Source: Isochrysis galbana (lineage: Eukaryota > Haptophyta > Isochrysidales > Isochrysidaceae). From it: 64,000 nucleotides of DNA. Below are positions 19,973-30,779 of this stretch, one piece after another. Position 1 is the first letter of the stretch, and the number at the start of each line of letters is the position of its first letter. The position numbers and the translations under genes are program-made. Location: assembly GCA_018136815.1 (NCBI GenBank), contig CM030932.1, positions 497,481 through 561,480 of the forward strand. The letters are read 5' to 3'. Below the pieces are notes generated by a model. That model did not search any database. It was not told where the DNA came from and saw only the letters and a list, made by a program, of their open reading frames with translations.

Positions 19973-20908
19973 ATGGCGACGGCGATGCGGCGCGCACTCC
20001 TCTCCTCTCGGCCTTCTCTCTCCCCGCTCTGCGCGCTGAGGCTGGCGCGCCCTGGCGCGCGGGTAGGGCTGGGTAGTGCACGTGGATGCGCGACGACCAG
20101 CCCTAAAATTGCCGCCCTCGTCGACCAGATCGCAGAGCTCTCGCTGCTCGAAGCAGCACAGCTCACCGACGCGCTCAAGGTGAAGAAAGGGATTGCTGCC
20201 TTCCAGGATCCATCGGAGGCTTTCGGGGGCTGCTCCCGGTGGATTCCAGGGGAGGCCGCCCGAAATTTCGGGCTGCGCGGCTGTGTTCCCCTCCCACCCC
20301 CACCCATCCTCACGCCGCTTGGCCCCCGGCCGCGGCCACAAGGCCACACACACCATCACGGCAGGTGCACCCCCCTCAATCCTCCGCCGCCGCCTTGCCT
20401 TAGGAGCGGCTAGGTATCAGCAGCGCTATGCTCGCACCCGCGGGTGCTGTCGCGCCCGCTGGCGCGGGCGCTGCGCCTGCTGCCGAGGCGGAGGAGGCGC
20501 CTGCCGCCGAGAAGACGCACTTCACTGTCAAGCTCGACAAGTTTGACGCCGCGAGCAAGATCAAGCTGATCAAGGAGGTCCGCGCGATCACGGGCCTGGG
20601 TCTCAAGGAAGCGAAGGAGCTGGTAGAGGGCGCTCCGAAGGACATCAAGGTGTGGCCATCACCCGCGCATTGGCACCGCCAGCCGTCACGTCATGCCACA
20701 CCGCGCCACGCAACGCCGAGCCACCACACGCCACGCTGCGCCACGCCATGTCCCCCGCCCGACCCGCTCCACCGCGCCCGCTCGTATCCACCGCATTCGG
20801 CACCACATTCGGCGATGGTGCCCTTTGCAGGTGGACGTAAAGAAGGAGGAGGCCGAGGAGCTCAAGGCCAAGCTGGAGGCGGCGGGCGGTGTCATCGTCG
20901 TCGAGTAG
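19973..20908 (+). CDS. MRPL12: Mitochondrial ribosomal protein bL12m (L7/L12), three exons
   Basis: bL12 forms the flexible stalk of the large ribosomal subunit and recruits translation GTPases. Exons 19973-20179, 20404-20649 and 20831-20908 (GT-AG, all phase 0) encode 176 residues. Residues 1-43 are Arg/Ser/Ala-rich without acids, a typical mitochondrial presequence. [31 protein letters not shown] is the N-terminal dimerisation region, split by intron 1 just before ERLGIS. An Ala/Pro hinge (about 76-103) leads to the C-terminal domain from [12 protein letters not shown] through [15 protein letters not shown] to VIVVE. The basic presequence favours mitochondrion over plastid. The name is by family; paralogy was not tested. 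Confidence 0.93.
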
Positions 20909-21540
20909 ATGTGGCCGGGCGAGGTGGAAGAGGGAGCCGAGTGCCGAGAGCTAGCCGGGGGGGGGATGGGGGGGATGAGTCCGGGCCGTGGCCATCTAGC
21001 GTGTGCCGAACGCTGCGGACGGCAAAGCAGCGGCGGTTGGGTCATCGCCCATCCTCGTCGGCTGAACGGGGTGCTCACCCACGATCGTGGCGCGAGCCTG
21101 CGTCCGCCGCGACCACGCTCAGTGCGCTCGTCCAGCCATGGAGCGATTCGTCATCAACACTGATTGTCGAGCGGGACCGCCCGATGCTAGCTTGATGCTT
21201 GTTTGTGCCTGTCCCCGGTCGATATGCTGTACATAGCCGCGTGCCGTCGCGGACAACGCACTCGCTGTGTGAACCTTGGCTCTACTTGCATGACTCTCGG
21301 GTATATACAATGCCACAAGTTGGACTGCAGCAGCCAGGTCCCGCTCCATCGTTTCGTAAGAAGAGCCGCGCGACGCGGCGAAGGCACGAGGGAGAGTGAT
21401 AGGGGAGTGAGAATGAGCGCTCTCTGCGTTGTGTTGCTATGCGTGTTGCGCTAGGGAAAGTCGAGCTTTCTCCTGGTCGTAGGGCAAACGCATGTCGCGG
21501 GATCCATCGTACATACCTCCTTCCTACCTCCAACAACCTA
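20909..21540. other. Intergenic, nothing assigned
   Basis: 3' flank of bL12m. Overlapping frames on both strands lack motifs. Confidence 0.35.
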
Positions 21541-21775
21541 CTTTTATAAGTGGGGGTCAATGGGGGCCTCGCGCCCCCCTCTCTCCACCGCGGACACCCC
21601 CCGGGGTGGGCCCGTACAATCACCCTCAGCCCCTGCCAGCTGCCTTCTGGCAAGGGCTGGGCATTCAACAATCTGACCCAGACCCCCAGTGGGCGAGGGC
21701 TGCGAGCCGCACTCCCAGGCCCGCATGCCACATGGGCCTGCTCTCGTACTGACTCCCCTCCCCCCCCCTGTTGTG
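21541..21775 (-). repeat. Diverged HP-B-like 5' segment
   Basis: TATAAGTGGGGGTCAATGGGGGCCTCGCGCCCCCC resembles, with changes, the hairpin plus GGGGGGGCACGAGCCCC module of HP-B. The CTGCCAGCTGCCTTCTGGCAAG that follows loosely matches the family's interior. No TSD was found. Confidence 0.35.
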
Positions 21776-23064
21776 GTTAGGGGGAGAGCCGCCTTTTAGG
21801 TTTCCCAAAGAGAGGCCCTCTCTCTTTGTTTTCCCGCCTTCGCGTGTTTTGGCTTCTCCCTTCCCCTTCGGAAGCCCTTCGGGTCGAATCCTCTCCGTCC
21901 GATCGGGATCCTCCGATCCCGATCTTCCTCTTCTCTTCCCCCCGTGTGTTAGGATAGGGGTGATCGCTCTCGATCCCTTTCCCTTGTTTTCTCATGTGTG
22001 CGCCCCCTTTCTTTCCTTGCGCGCGCCCCCGTGTGTTTCCCGCGTTTTCTCTCGTCCCAGAGTTCCGAGAGTCGCGCCCATGGCCGCACTCCCTGGGGCT
22101 CTGGCGGGACGTCGATTGGTGGGCAGGAAAAAAAGGGGATGCTGCTTCAGGTTGTGGCCAATGGGTGGGAGGGCGGCTGGAAGGGGGCGGTCCTCGGGTA
22201 GTCGGCGGTGCCTCGGCGGCGAGAGGACGTTGGACGTGAGTGAGAGGCGGTTGTCGCTTGTCGCAGGTGCAGGTGGCGATGGTTTGTTTGGGGGGCGGAA
22301 GAGTGTCGTCGCATTCGCGAATCGACACTCGTTAGGCTTCTCTTCGTCGTTCGGTATTATTGTTATAATTCTCTCGTTCTCGTTCTCGGTCAAAAGCTTC
22401 GCTTGGTTGGATGCATGGGATTGTGGGTTGTGGAGCGCCCTCTCTCTTTCTCTCGAAGAGAAGAGAAGTTTCCCCACCTTTCTTCCTCCCAGGCGCCTCG
22501 CAAATAGGTTTAATTTGCTATCTCCCCTGCGTTTCTTTATCTGCTTCTGGGGGCAATCAGGTTTAATTTGCGACCTCTTCGTATCTCCCCCTTAGGCACA
22601 TCGCACTTCTCTCGTCTTATTCGGTAGGTCTCTTGGAATCCTGCGTAGCAAGATTGCCCCTCGTTTCCGTTATGGTGCGATTCCCGTTCTAGACAAGATC
22701 GCCGACAGATCGCCCTTTGATCGTCGTCCGTCGTTGTCTGATCGGAGTGTTTGGATTGATTTCAGTCGAGTTATGTGAGAAAGTCGTGGGGCGAGAGTCG
22801 GGGTGTTTTCTTGGGCGGTGTCTCTGTCCGTCGTCCTGTCGTCAGTCGTCATCCGTCGCTCTCGCTCTCGTCGCTCTCGCTCTCGTAACACTCATACCCT
22901 ACAACCTCGCCTCGCCTCGCCAGCCCCTGCCATCACAGCCCTCCTCACACTCGCCCTCGCCTCTCGCCACTCGCTCGATGTCGCTCTCGCCGCCGTCCTC
23001 GCCCTCGCTCAAGCCCGCCTGCCCGCCTTCCTCTGCTAACGGGCCTCAGCCCGTCAGCGGGTAG
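21776..23064 (+). repeat. Probable 5' region of a degenerate retroelement
   Basis: A long C/T-biased leader includes GGGAGAGCCGCCTTTTAGGTTTCCCAAAGAG near the start, with a partial counterpart at 32985-33030. CGCGAATCGACACTCGTTAG (about 22316-22335) is shared with 41925-41944. The block ends in a short frame beginning MSLSPPSSPSLKPACPPSSA (22978-23064), similar to 8166. I infer an element leader; no enzyme domain is attached. Confidence 0.35.
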
Positions 23065-23751
23065 AGGTAGTGAGTTGGTGGGCAAGGCTGGTGGGGCTGG
23101 AAATGTGGGTGATGTGGGTGGGGGTGAACGTTGTGTGCGGACGGAGGGGTGGATGGCGGCGGCGGAACAGTGGCTGTGTATGAGGCGGAGGAGCGGGGCT
23201 GGGACTGAATGTGTGGGAGGGGGCGATCGGCACCCCTCCGCTACCATGTGGCGAGTGGAGTGAGCATGGGGTGGATGTGTTTGTGGATGTGTGAGCTGCC
23301 TGAAGTTGTGTAGAGACTTGGGCAGTGTGGTATGTGGAGGGAGAGGGGGAGCGCGATGGCGGTGAGGAAGCGCTCTGACAGATCCTGTTACATGGCGTGA
23401 GAGCGGGATCGGAGGGCATGACTGCGAGCGGAATAGGGGTAGAGCACACGAGAGACGAACACGAAGGGGGTGCTTCCGGGATAGCGCGCCAGAAACAAAA
23501 GACGTACAAGAGAAGGGGCGACGGGGGGAAAAGAACACGGGAAACTCTAGGAACAGAAGAAAGACTAATTAATGGAACGAAGGGGGGAGCCGGGCGTCGG
23601 AGGGGAGAAGCGAGGGGCGAGCGCGGGGGGACTTCGAGCCTCGTTGGCCGAGGGAACAAAAGGAACCGCTGGGGTTGCATGGAAGGAGGAAAGGAAGGGA
23701 TCCCGGCTGGAGCTGCATGCGAGGGGACCGGGAGAGAGGGGCGGAAGGAGA
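23065..23751. other. Purine-rich intergenic region, nothing assigned
   Basis: G-rich plus strand. Proline-rich minus-strand frames (22945-23538, 23054-23680) reflect base composition and carry no domain. Confidence 0.4.
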
Positions 23752-23768
23752 GACACGCTCTAAGAATA

Positions 23769-24908
23769 AATTTTAAACAAATTTTTATGGGTCGCGGCGC
23801 GGCAAAGGAACGGGACTAGCGCTCACTCAAGACAGGACACCCTGCCGCGGCAAGCGCAAGCACCCTTCCCCCCTTATGCCACCCAGCTCTTCACTAGCTT
23901 TCTACCTGCGCTAGCCAGAGCGCCCCTCCCTCCACACTCAGACAACCCCCTACGCAAGGATCCGGTTCTGGTCTCGCAGGCAAGGGGGCCTAATGGGAGG
24001 GAGAGGAGCAACTCCTCAGAGAGGAGCTGTGGGGAAGGAGATGTCTGAGTGGGGGCGCTATACCCTTGCGCTAGGCATGGGCAGCGACGCCGCCTCAAGA
24101 CATGTCCTCCCTCTTGTCTTGAGTCGAAATTATTGGTGCTTGAAACAGAGGACGAGGGGGTTTGTGCTTCTTGGGTTGGTTGTAGTTGGAAGAGGGAGTG
24201 GGAGAGGGATTCAAGTATTGGAAGAGGGCCCAAAGGGCATTGAGTTGTAGGTAGTTGTGGCCCACAAGAGTGGGGTGAAAACGATAAGTGTATCAACATA
24301 GGTCTTGAGTTGAAATTTTTGGTGCTTGAAACAGAGGGTGAGGGGGTTCGGGCTGTTTGGGTTGGTTGTGGTGTGAAGGGGGAGTGGGAGAGGGAGTCTA
24401 GTGTTGAAAGAGGGCCCAAGACAGGGCACTGAGCTGTAGGTACTTGTGGCCCACAAGAGTGGGATGAAGAAAACAAGTGTGTCAACAAGTTGGGAAACAG
24501 AGGCATGGGGTGCTCTCCAGGGAAGATTGATGGTTGTGAAGTGCCCTCCCATGATGGGTGCACTGATGGTAGAGGTTTCCACCATGGGACCATGGGGAGG
24601 GCAGCAGAGCTGCCCTCCCACATGAGGTGCTCTTGGGGTGGGAGGGTTTCCCACTGTTGGAGGGGGTCTCAAAGACCCCCTGCATGCTACGCAGAGCCAT
24701 GGTGACAACCTGTTCGGTGCCAATGCTCGCCACCCCGCGCGCCTGCGCGGGTGTGGTTTGGATGGGTTGGATGGGCTCTGAGAGGGCTTTCGGACGAGCC
24801 GCCTCGGGCGGCATGGGGCGTCCCAGGTGGGGCGCGGTGGCGAGGGTCGCCTGGGGCTCGGGAGCGGTCGCGGCACGCTCCATAGTTCAAACTATAACAA
24901 TAGCTTTG
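23769..24908 (-). mobile_element. HP-A retroposon, full-length copy, reading frame broken
   Basis: It is flanked by gacacgctctaagaata (23752-23768 and 24909-24925). The 5' hairpin is at the right end (about 24887-24905), followed by ATGGAGCGTGCC at 24883. Compared with the copy at 17083 the frame is split: the N-terminal part reads in one frame from 24883 and the repeat region and C-terminus in another (24623-23874). It ends in the shared ASAGRKLVKSWVA. The A-rich 3' end is at 23769-23785. Confidence 0.85.
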
Positions 24909-24925
24909 GACACGCTCTAAGAATA

Positions 24926-25302
24926 GAGTGTGTCGGAGACGCTCCCCCTGCATGTGAGGAGGCGCGCTCTAAGAATAGAGCGTGCCGCATGGGGTGTTCC
25001 CCCTACCCGCAACAGGTGGAAACCTGTTCGGTGCCAGTGTTCGCCACCCCGCGCTCGCGCGTGTGTGGTTTGTTGTTTGGATGAAATGAATGGTGAATGG
25101 GCTTTTAGAGGGCTTTCTGACAAGAAAAAAGATCTGAAGATTGGAGGGCTGCACACCTGACACCTACTAGGAGGGCTTTCTGACGAGCCGCCTCGGCGGG
25201 CGGCGTGGGGCGTCCCAGGTGGGGCGCAGTGGCGAGGGTCGCCTGAGGCTCGGGAGCGGTCGCGGCACGCTCCATAGTTCAAACTTTAACAATAGTTGCG
25301 AA
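24926..25302 (-). mobile_element. HP-A fragment, rearranged, adjacent to a full copy
   Basis: The 5' end, with hairpin (AAACTTTAACAATAGTT, stem weakened by one change) and ATGGAGCGTGCC, lies at 25275-25302. About 130 bp in, a 40-bp segment separates two copies of GTCAGAAAGCCCTC, and the sequence then follows HP-A until it diverges near 24990. The region contains GCTCTAAGAATAGAGC palindromes. The full-length copy at 23769 is inserted beside a TCTAAGAATA of this kind. Confidence 0.65.
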
Positions 25303-26113
25303 TTATAAAAGTAGGTTGTACCAAGAGAAGAGTAGAAATGAGAAGTATCTGTGATGGTGATAGCACTATCTACGTAGGCAACTCTACCGTTTTGAAAGTT
25401 TCGTCAAGATCCTCCTACCTATTGTTGTTGTCTCCTACCTAGTCTGATTGTTGTTGTGACAGGATTGAGCGAGCACCTCCTCCGAGGTCGTTGTCACCTG
25501 GAGCGCCTCTTTTGCGCTTGTTTGCCGCACACTGCATCATATATTCAAGGTCGTGTTGAAGCCAAGCCTTTGCTGCTTGAAAGATACTGTTGGTGTCGGC
25601 CGGATCGATGGAAGGCTTAGTTAGGCACCGAGGCTTTCATGCGTGTTGCTCGCGGCCTCGCCGAAGTACGGTCTCGCTTTGGGTCACGTTTGGCAAAAGG
25701 GCATCGAACACCTGTCAGTTTAAGCTTCGGACCACGAACCGCCGCAATACCATAGTGGGCGGACAACGAGGTGGCAGCCCGCCACACCTACTACGGGTAT
25801 GGCGATGTGTCAACTCACGCTTATGTAGCGACATAGAAGAGAAAAAGAGAAGAAGGGAGCAAAAACAGTAGCGGCGTGTCCACCGCAAATGTGTGCGTGC
25901 GTCAGTTGGTCAGCGAGCAACACGATGATTTGCTGCCGATGTTGCGCCAAAAAGGGCAATGGAGTAGAAATGGCAAGAGAGTATGTAGTAGCCGTGGCAG
26001 CGGGAAAGGGCAGGTAGGCGCGTAACGTTTGGACACCACGGCGAATGCTTGCGAGGACGCCGCTTGATGAACTAGCGACGGAGGCGCTCAACGGCAGCGC
26101 GTACGCGTGGCGG
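25303..26113. other. Intergenic, nothing assigned
   Basis: 3' flank of the membrane-protein gene at 26114. No supported exon or shared repeat. Confidence 0.35.
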
Positions 26114-27898
26114 CTACATCCGCGGCGTTACTGCGGCGACGGTGAGCGCGGGCGGTCCCGGGCGCGGTGGGCGCGTGACTCGCCGGATAACCGGGCGTGC
26201 GGCGCGCGCGTGCTCGCGCGCGGCGGCAGCGGCGCCATAAGGATCAGGCGGCAGCACGCGCACGCAGCCGGGTAGACGGCCAAGGCAGTAACGGTTTCCC
26301 ACGTACACTGCGAGCATGAATAGCGGCTCAGCAAGGAGCCACTGCACCACCGACGAGATGAGCCATGTGATGATGAGCACATGTGCTGGCCCTTCCGCCG
26401 ACCAGTTGACGCGGGCTGCGGTAACGACGGCAGCTACAAGCGCAACTAGCAGGACGCACACGTTGAAGAACCACGCGCTTGCCCAGCTGAAGATGGAGCC
26501 GGCGTTCACCCAGCGCGCCAAACGGAAGCAACCTGCGCAGACTACGCCAGTGGCGGTGCCCACAATGGCGCCGACAACGGTATGCAACATGTTGGGCAAC
26601 GCAAGGTATACGTCATCAAGAACAAACGATAACTGTGCGCCCAGCGTCAGGCTCATGGTGGCGGAGAGTAGCTGCGCCGCAACGGCCGTCCAAAACACGT
26701 GGCAGCGCATTGGCGACGAGATGCCCCTGCGTGTCGGTGCAGCGCACAAAAGGGCAAACACGAGGCCTGTGAGCGTGTGATGCCGCAGCGCGAGCGCGAC
26801 GACTCGCGGCAAGCCAGGCGGACGTGGCATTGCGACAGTGGTGGTGGGTGCCTCCGCGCTGGCCGTCTGACCGAGCGTCGCCCAGCTGCTGGCGATGCCG
26901 GCAGTCGCAGTTGCGCGCGCCTGCGCAGCGGACGGCCGAGGCAACACGCGAACCGCTGACGAGAGGGGCAGCGGGCGGTTTGACGCGTCTGCTGCCGCGG
27001 AGACGGCAACTGCCGCTCGGCGCAGCGGGCTTTCCTTGGGCCGAACCGGCTGCTTGGCCGGCAGCGGCGATGAGGAGTCACTTACACGGGCGCGGCTACT
27101 CGGCGGCCGGCTCCTCGCGGGCGAGTTGCCCGGCTCATTCGGCCAAGCTAGGGTGCCAACGTTCGTGGAAGTAGATGACGGAGGGGGTAGCGCCAAGGAC
27201 AAGCCCGGCAGCAACGAGGAAGAATCACTAACACGGGCGCGGCTGCTTAGCGGCCGGCTCTCCGTGGGCGAGTGCGGTGGTGATGGCGGCGGCGAGGAAG
27301 CAGAGGCGGTGTCCTCAACGGACAGCCCGTTGGTGGCCGGTCCGTCGGTTGCGGAGCTCGTGCGCGCCGCTCGCACGCGGCGCGGCGCGCGCAGCCGCTC
27401 CTGCGGGAGTAACTCAGGCATGGCGAGCGAGGACGCGTCGGAAGATGCCGTCGGCTCGCAGATAGCATTGAGGCTCGCCATCTTGACGCGGAGCCGCTTG
27501 AGCGCCTCCTCACTCGAGGCCGAGTCCAACGAGCGCTCGCTCAGCCGCTTCTCCAGCGTTGGCAGTCGCTTGGGTGCTGGTGTCGGCTCAAGAAGCGCCG
27601 TTGACTCGACCCGGCGCAGTGGCGGCGCGTCGCTCGAACCGCGTTCGATGATAGGCGTTGCCCACGCGTCCGCCGCGTCCGTTGAAACGTTGGCAGGCGG
27701 TAATTCGCACGATGGCAGCCGGCCGGCCCTCGCGCGCGGGCGGAGAGGCGGTAGCGGGATGCGCTCTTGCACAGTTAGCGTCTCCTCGAGGTTGTCCCGC
27801 TCGGCCGACGAGCGCTGCGTCGCATTCAACTCCGGCAGGGCGCCACGGCATGCGCGCGAGCGTGCACCACCGCCAAAGGGCCGGCGCAGCCCGATGCG
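26114..27898 (-). CDS. C-terminal part of a large multi-pass membrane protein, continues into an assembly gap
   Basis: About 594 residues are open from the gap edge to the stop at 26114. The first 390 or so are Ser/Pro/Ala/Arg-rich and probably disordered, with two related 28-residue segments (SRPLSSRARVSDSSS and SRPPSSRARVSDSSS). The rest has five hydrophobic helices: TGLVFALLCAAP, VFWTAVAAQLLSATMSL, MLHTVVGAIVGTATGVV, WFFNVCVLLVALVAAVV, and ITWLISSVVQWLLAEPLFML. A final helix with W...EP recalls the end of polycystin-1-like channels, but that is a loose resemblance. The tail (about 45 residues) is Arg/Pro-rich. A possible first exon lies at 28364-28569 beyond the gap. Confidence 0.6.
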   Translation of the reverse strand, partial: RIGLRRPFGGGARSRACRGALPELNATQRSSAERDNLEETLTVQERIPLPPLRPRARAGRLPSCELPPANVSTDAADAWATPIIERGSSDAPPLRRVESTALLEPTPAPKRLPTLEKRLSERSLDSASSEEALKRLRVKMASLNAICEPTASSDASSLAMPELLPQERLRAPRRVRAARTSSATDGPATNGLSVEDTASASSPPPSPPHSPTESRPLSSRARVSDSSSLLPGLSLALPPPSSTSTNVGTLAWPNEPGNSPARSRPPSSRARVSDSSSPLPAKQPVRPKESPLRRAAVAVSAAADASNRPLPLSSAVRVLPRPSAAQARATATAGIASSWATLGQTASAEAPTTTVAMPRPPGLPRVVALALRHHTLTGLVFALLCAAPTRRGISSPMRCHVFWTAVAAQLLSATMSLTLGAQLSFVLDDVYLALPNMLHTVVGAIVGTATGVVCAGCFRLARWVNAGSIFSWASAWFFNVCVLLVALVAAVVTAARVNWSAEGPAHVLIITWLISSVVQWLLAEPLFMLAVYVGNRYCLGRLPGCVRVLPPDPYGAAAAAREHARAARPVIRRVTRPPRPGPPALTVAAVTPRM

Positions 27899-27998
27899 NN
27901 NNNNNNNNNNNNNNNNNNNNNNNNNNNNNNNNNNNNNNNNNNNNNNNNNNNNNNNNNNNNNNNNNNNNNNNNNNNNNNNNNNNNNNNNNNNNNNNNNN
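27899..27998. other. Assembly gap, 100 N
   Basis: Exactly 100 N, the conventional placeholder for a scaffold gap of unknown size. Reading frames printed through it are meaningless across the Ns. Confidence 0.99.
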
Positions 27999-28030
27999 CA
28001 CTTGCCGGCACACCTTGAGGGGTGCTGATG

Positions 28031-28200
<170 letters not shown>

Positions 28201-28363
28201 CACACAACGATACTACTTAAAAAATCATAAAACTACGTTGCGATCAAAACAGCAAGGGAAATCTCCCTGCTGCGGGCCACTTGTGACCTGTGAGAACGGG
28301 AGGCCGCGCCTATGGAAACAATCATTATCGTTATCGTTATCGTAAATGGCTGAGATTACTTAC

Positions 28364-28569
28364 CGCATCGTCGTCGGGCTGACCCGCGAGAGCGCTTCCT
28401 CCCCCCCTTGCCCCCTTGGTCGCGTTTGTTTCCTGTTCGCTTGACTGCGGGCAGTTTGCCGGGCGGCACGGGCGGCGGGTGACCATGGCTTTCCTACGCG
28501 TCCGCATGGTGCATGGCGCTGCGGCGGCCGGAGCGGTGCGCGGTGCTTGCCTGCGAGGCCTGAGGGCAA
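28364..28569 (-). CDS. Candidate first exon of the membrane-protein gene at 26114
   Basis: The minus-strand frame from ATG 28569 (MPSGLAGKHRAPLRPPQ) is Arg/Pro/Ala-rich. It ends at an ideal donor, GATGCG/GTAAGTAA, with exon end 28364 in phase 2; reading on would hit the TAA in the donor. Composition matches the disordered part of the downstream protein. The linking exon would lie in or near the gap, so membership in the same gene is inference. Confidence 0.35.
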
Positions 28570-28697
28570 AAGTGTAGGCCGGTCTAACCTAGGGGTGAAA
28601 AAAAGTCGATTTCGAGATTAAGCCCAATGAACAAAGTGACTAGCAAATAAGCTTCAGGAGGGTGGGAAACAAGCATATACAACCTCTTTTTCTTCCA

Positions 28698-28778
28698 TGC
28701 GTCGTGGCGGCGGGGGGCTGGGGAGTGGGAGCGGTCGGCGCGCGCTCCATCGCTAAAACTATAACAATAGTTTTCTCT
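28698..28778 (-). repeat. HP-D 5'-end fragment
   Basis: It is nearly identical to 36070-36150: GGGAGCGGTCGGCGCGCGCTCC, then ATCGCTAAAACTATAACAATAGTTTT. On the minus strand this is the hairpin AACTAT-TGTT-ATAGTT followed by ATGGAGCGCGCGCC. Only the first 80 or so bases of the element are present. Confidence 0.65.
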
Positions 28779-29038
28779 GCTGATTGTGGATACTAATAGT
28801 AGCGTAAGGGAAATTCTCTGCAGGTTAGTACCGCTCTACTTCCACAAAAAACTCTTGAAGATGCCGGCCATCATGAGACTATCACTCACTGAGACCAAAC
28901 GACATAAACGCCGCAGGTCGCAGGCAGCACTTGCCCATCCACCTGGGACTCTTTACCTCTACACTGTATCGAGGCGGTCGTTTGCCTCCATTTTGTAACC
29001 CCCCCTATGGGTATTTTCCCTCTCCGCCCCCTCCCTCC

Positions 29039-29075
29039 ACTATCGTTAAAGCGATAGGGTCGTGGAGCGCGCGCC
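29039..29075 (+). repeat. Orphan 5' hairpin module of an HP-type retroposon
   Basis: CTATCG-TTAAAG-CGATAG is followed by GGTC and GTGGAGCGCGCGCC. The layout is that of HP-A/B/D 5' ends but with a different stem sequence. No longer similarity to the other families was seen downstream. Confidence 0.55.
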
Positions 29076-29650
29076 AATCCCCTTCTCTTCTGCCGCTCCC
29101 CACCAAGCGTAGCAATGATGGCCAGCTAGGACACTAGGTCCTTGCGCTAGCGTGCGCGGTAGCACCGTCGCTGCCGGAAGCGAGGTTGACCGCTCCACTG
29201 CGAGCACGTTGGCTGGCTATTTGGCCGTGCTAGCACCAACGTATGCGCCACGCGTAGGAAAATTATCAGCCCGCGCACGAAGCGAGAGTTGCGGCGTGCA
29301 CGTGTTGTTACATGATACGTGTCCACACTTTGGGAAAGGCTGAGGACGCGAGTGCGCACTCCAGTCAAAGAACTCCGCTACGGTATGCCACAGCATGCTT
29401 TCGTTCGTACGATCGCACGCCGGCCGGGCGCTCAGCACCGGCCACCGCGATGAGCTGTCGTGTGGCCACAAGCTTTTGAGGAAGTCCTTGCACACGTACC
29501 ACGATCACGCAAGGCCGTCCCTTGCGTGGGTTCTTACGCCATGCGGCCAGAGCGCCGTGCAGATCGGCGGCATTTACGTGGCAAAGTAGGTCCATCACGA
29601 CTCGCCCCTCCACGTGTCCCTCTGCCGCCCCTTCTCTCGCGCCTGCCCGC
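29076..29650. other. 3' flank of ATPAF1, nothing assigned
   Basis: Overlapping frames on both strands without motifs. Confidence 0.35.
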
Positions 29651-30271
29651 TCAGACGCTGCTGATGTACGCATCTAGGTCGAAGCGCTTTTGGAAGTGGT
29701 TGAACGCCCACACCTTGTCATAGTCGTCGGTCCCGTAGAAGCGGCGGACGAGCGAGAGCAGGTTTTCAACCTCGTCCTTGGTGAGACGATCGGCATCTGC
29801 CTCCGCGCGCACCAGCGCCAGCCCCTTATCGTCGAGGAGCTCATCGAAGAGGAGGACAGACAGCCACGGCGGCGCCAGCTCAGGCGAGCGGCGGTAGTCC
29901 TCGAGCGCCGTGAAGGCAAACATGGAGTGTGCGGACGAGAACTGGGAGAATAGTAGCATGTGCCCCCCCCCTCGTTTCAGCGGCCATATGAACGATCCCG
30001 ACTCGCCCCCGCGAGCCCTGAGAAGCGAGAACTCTCTCTCTTCGAGCGCAGAAGCCGCTAACTCTCTCTTGTCAGCGTGGTGAGAGGCCCAGATCTGGAG
30101 GATCTGGTCAGGAGGGAGGCGGCGGAGGTGATCGAGGCGTACTACGTCATCCAACGCCCGAGGTACGCCCGGAATCACCCCGGAAGCCAGCCGGCAAAGC
30201 CGGGGAGAGAGCGGGAAGCCGCGAGAGATCAGCCGGCGCGCCACCGCCGCCATCGCGCGCCGCCCGGCCAC
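29651..30271 (-). CDS. ATPAF1: Mitochondrial F1-ATPase assembly factor 1 (ATP11/ATPAF1)
   Basis: ATP11 is a matrix chaperone that binds free F1 beta subunits before F1 assembly. The gene is a single exon of 206 codons. Residues 1-30 (MAGRRAMAAVARRLISRGF) are basic and amphipathic, a likely presequence. Family hallmarks in order: LPPDQILQIWASHHADKR (about 53-70), FIWPLKRGGGHMLLFSQF (about 94-111), FTALEDYR, then LFDELLDDKGLALVRAEAD (about 141-159), LTKDEVENLLSLVRRFYG and WAFNHFQKRFDLDAY close to the end. Length is short but normal for protist members. No intron was needed. A clear homologue by motif order. Confidence 0.9.
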   Translation of the reverse strand: MAGRRAMAAVARRLISRGFPLSPRLCRLASGVIPGVPRALDDVVRLDHLRRLPPDQILQIWASHHADKRELAASALEEREFSLLRARGGESGSFIWPLKRGGGHMLLFSQFSSAHSMFAFTALEDYRRSPELAPPWLSVLLFDELLDDKGLALVRAEADADRLTKDEVENLLSLVRRFYGTDDYDKVWAFNHFQKRFDLDAYISSV

Positions 30272-30298
30272 CCTCTTAAGATTAAAATTAAAAAATAA

Positions 30299-30779
30299 AA
30301 ATTGGGGACGCGGGAGGGACCCCTTACTCTTACTCTTACTTAACTAAGAAATTAGTTTTCAGTATTCGCGCCGCAGCAAAGGCTAGCGACAACTGCACAT
30401 TACATACGCTACACACTACACACTACGTCGTAAGGTGTGTCCGAGCTCATTCACAGCAACGATTCGCAGTTATACAGTTATGATAGCGCGTGTACGCACA
30501 GCTCATGAGCTCATGCCTTGCGCTTGCGCTACCTTATATTTTTATTTATTCTATATTCTATATGTACACGTTCACAGCGAGATTCACGCCACTGCTGAGT
30601 TACCTTGGGACCTTACGTGGTCTTCCCTCTAAGTCTAAAGAGTCTTCCCCCCTTCCCCCCTTCGTTTTCCCGCTGTCAGCTCTTTACTGCTTGCCCCGCG
30701 GCGCCTTCCTTTTATACTGATCTGCAGGTGTGAAGAAGAAGAAAACTGAACAGAGGCGCCCAGAGGCCCATCGCTGTGA
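30299..30779. other. Divergent intergenic region between ATPAF1 and the SUMF2-like gene
   Basis: The two genes are transcribed away from each other, so this roughly 510-bp stretch should hold both promoters. It is more AT-rich than its surroundings, with CACTACACACTAC repeats and TTATATTTTTATTTATTC, but no promoter element could be assigned with confidence. Confidence 0.4.

Noticed and set aside
19681-20359. Minus-strand frames of 141-222 codons antisense to bL12m exon 1
   Set aside because: The plus strand carries a conserved ribosomal protein with consistent splice sites; the antisense frames have no motifs.
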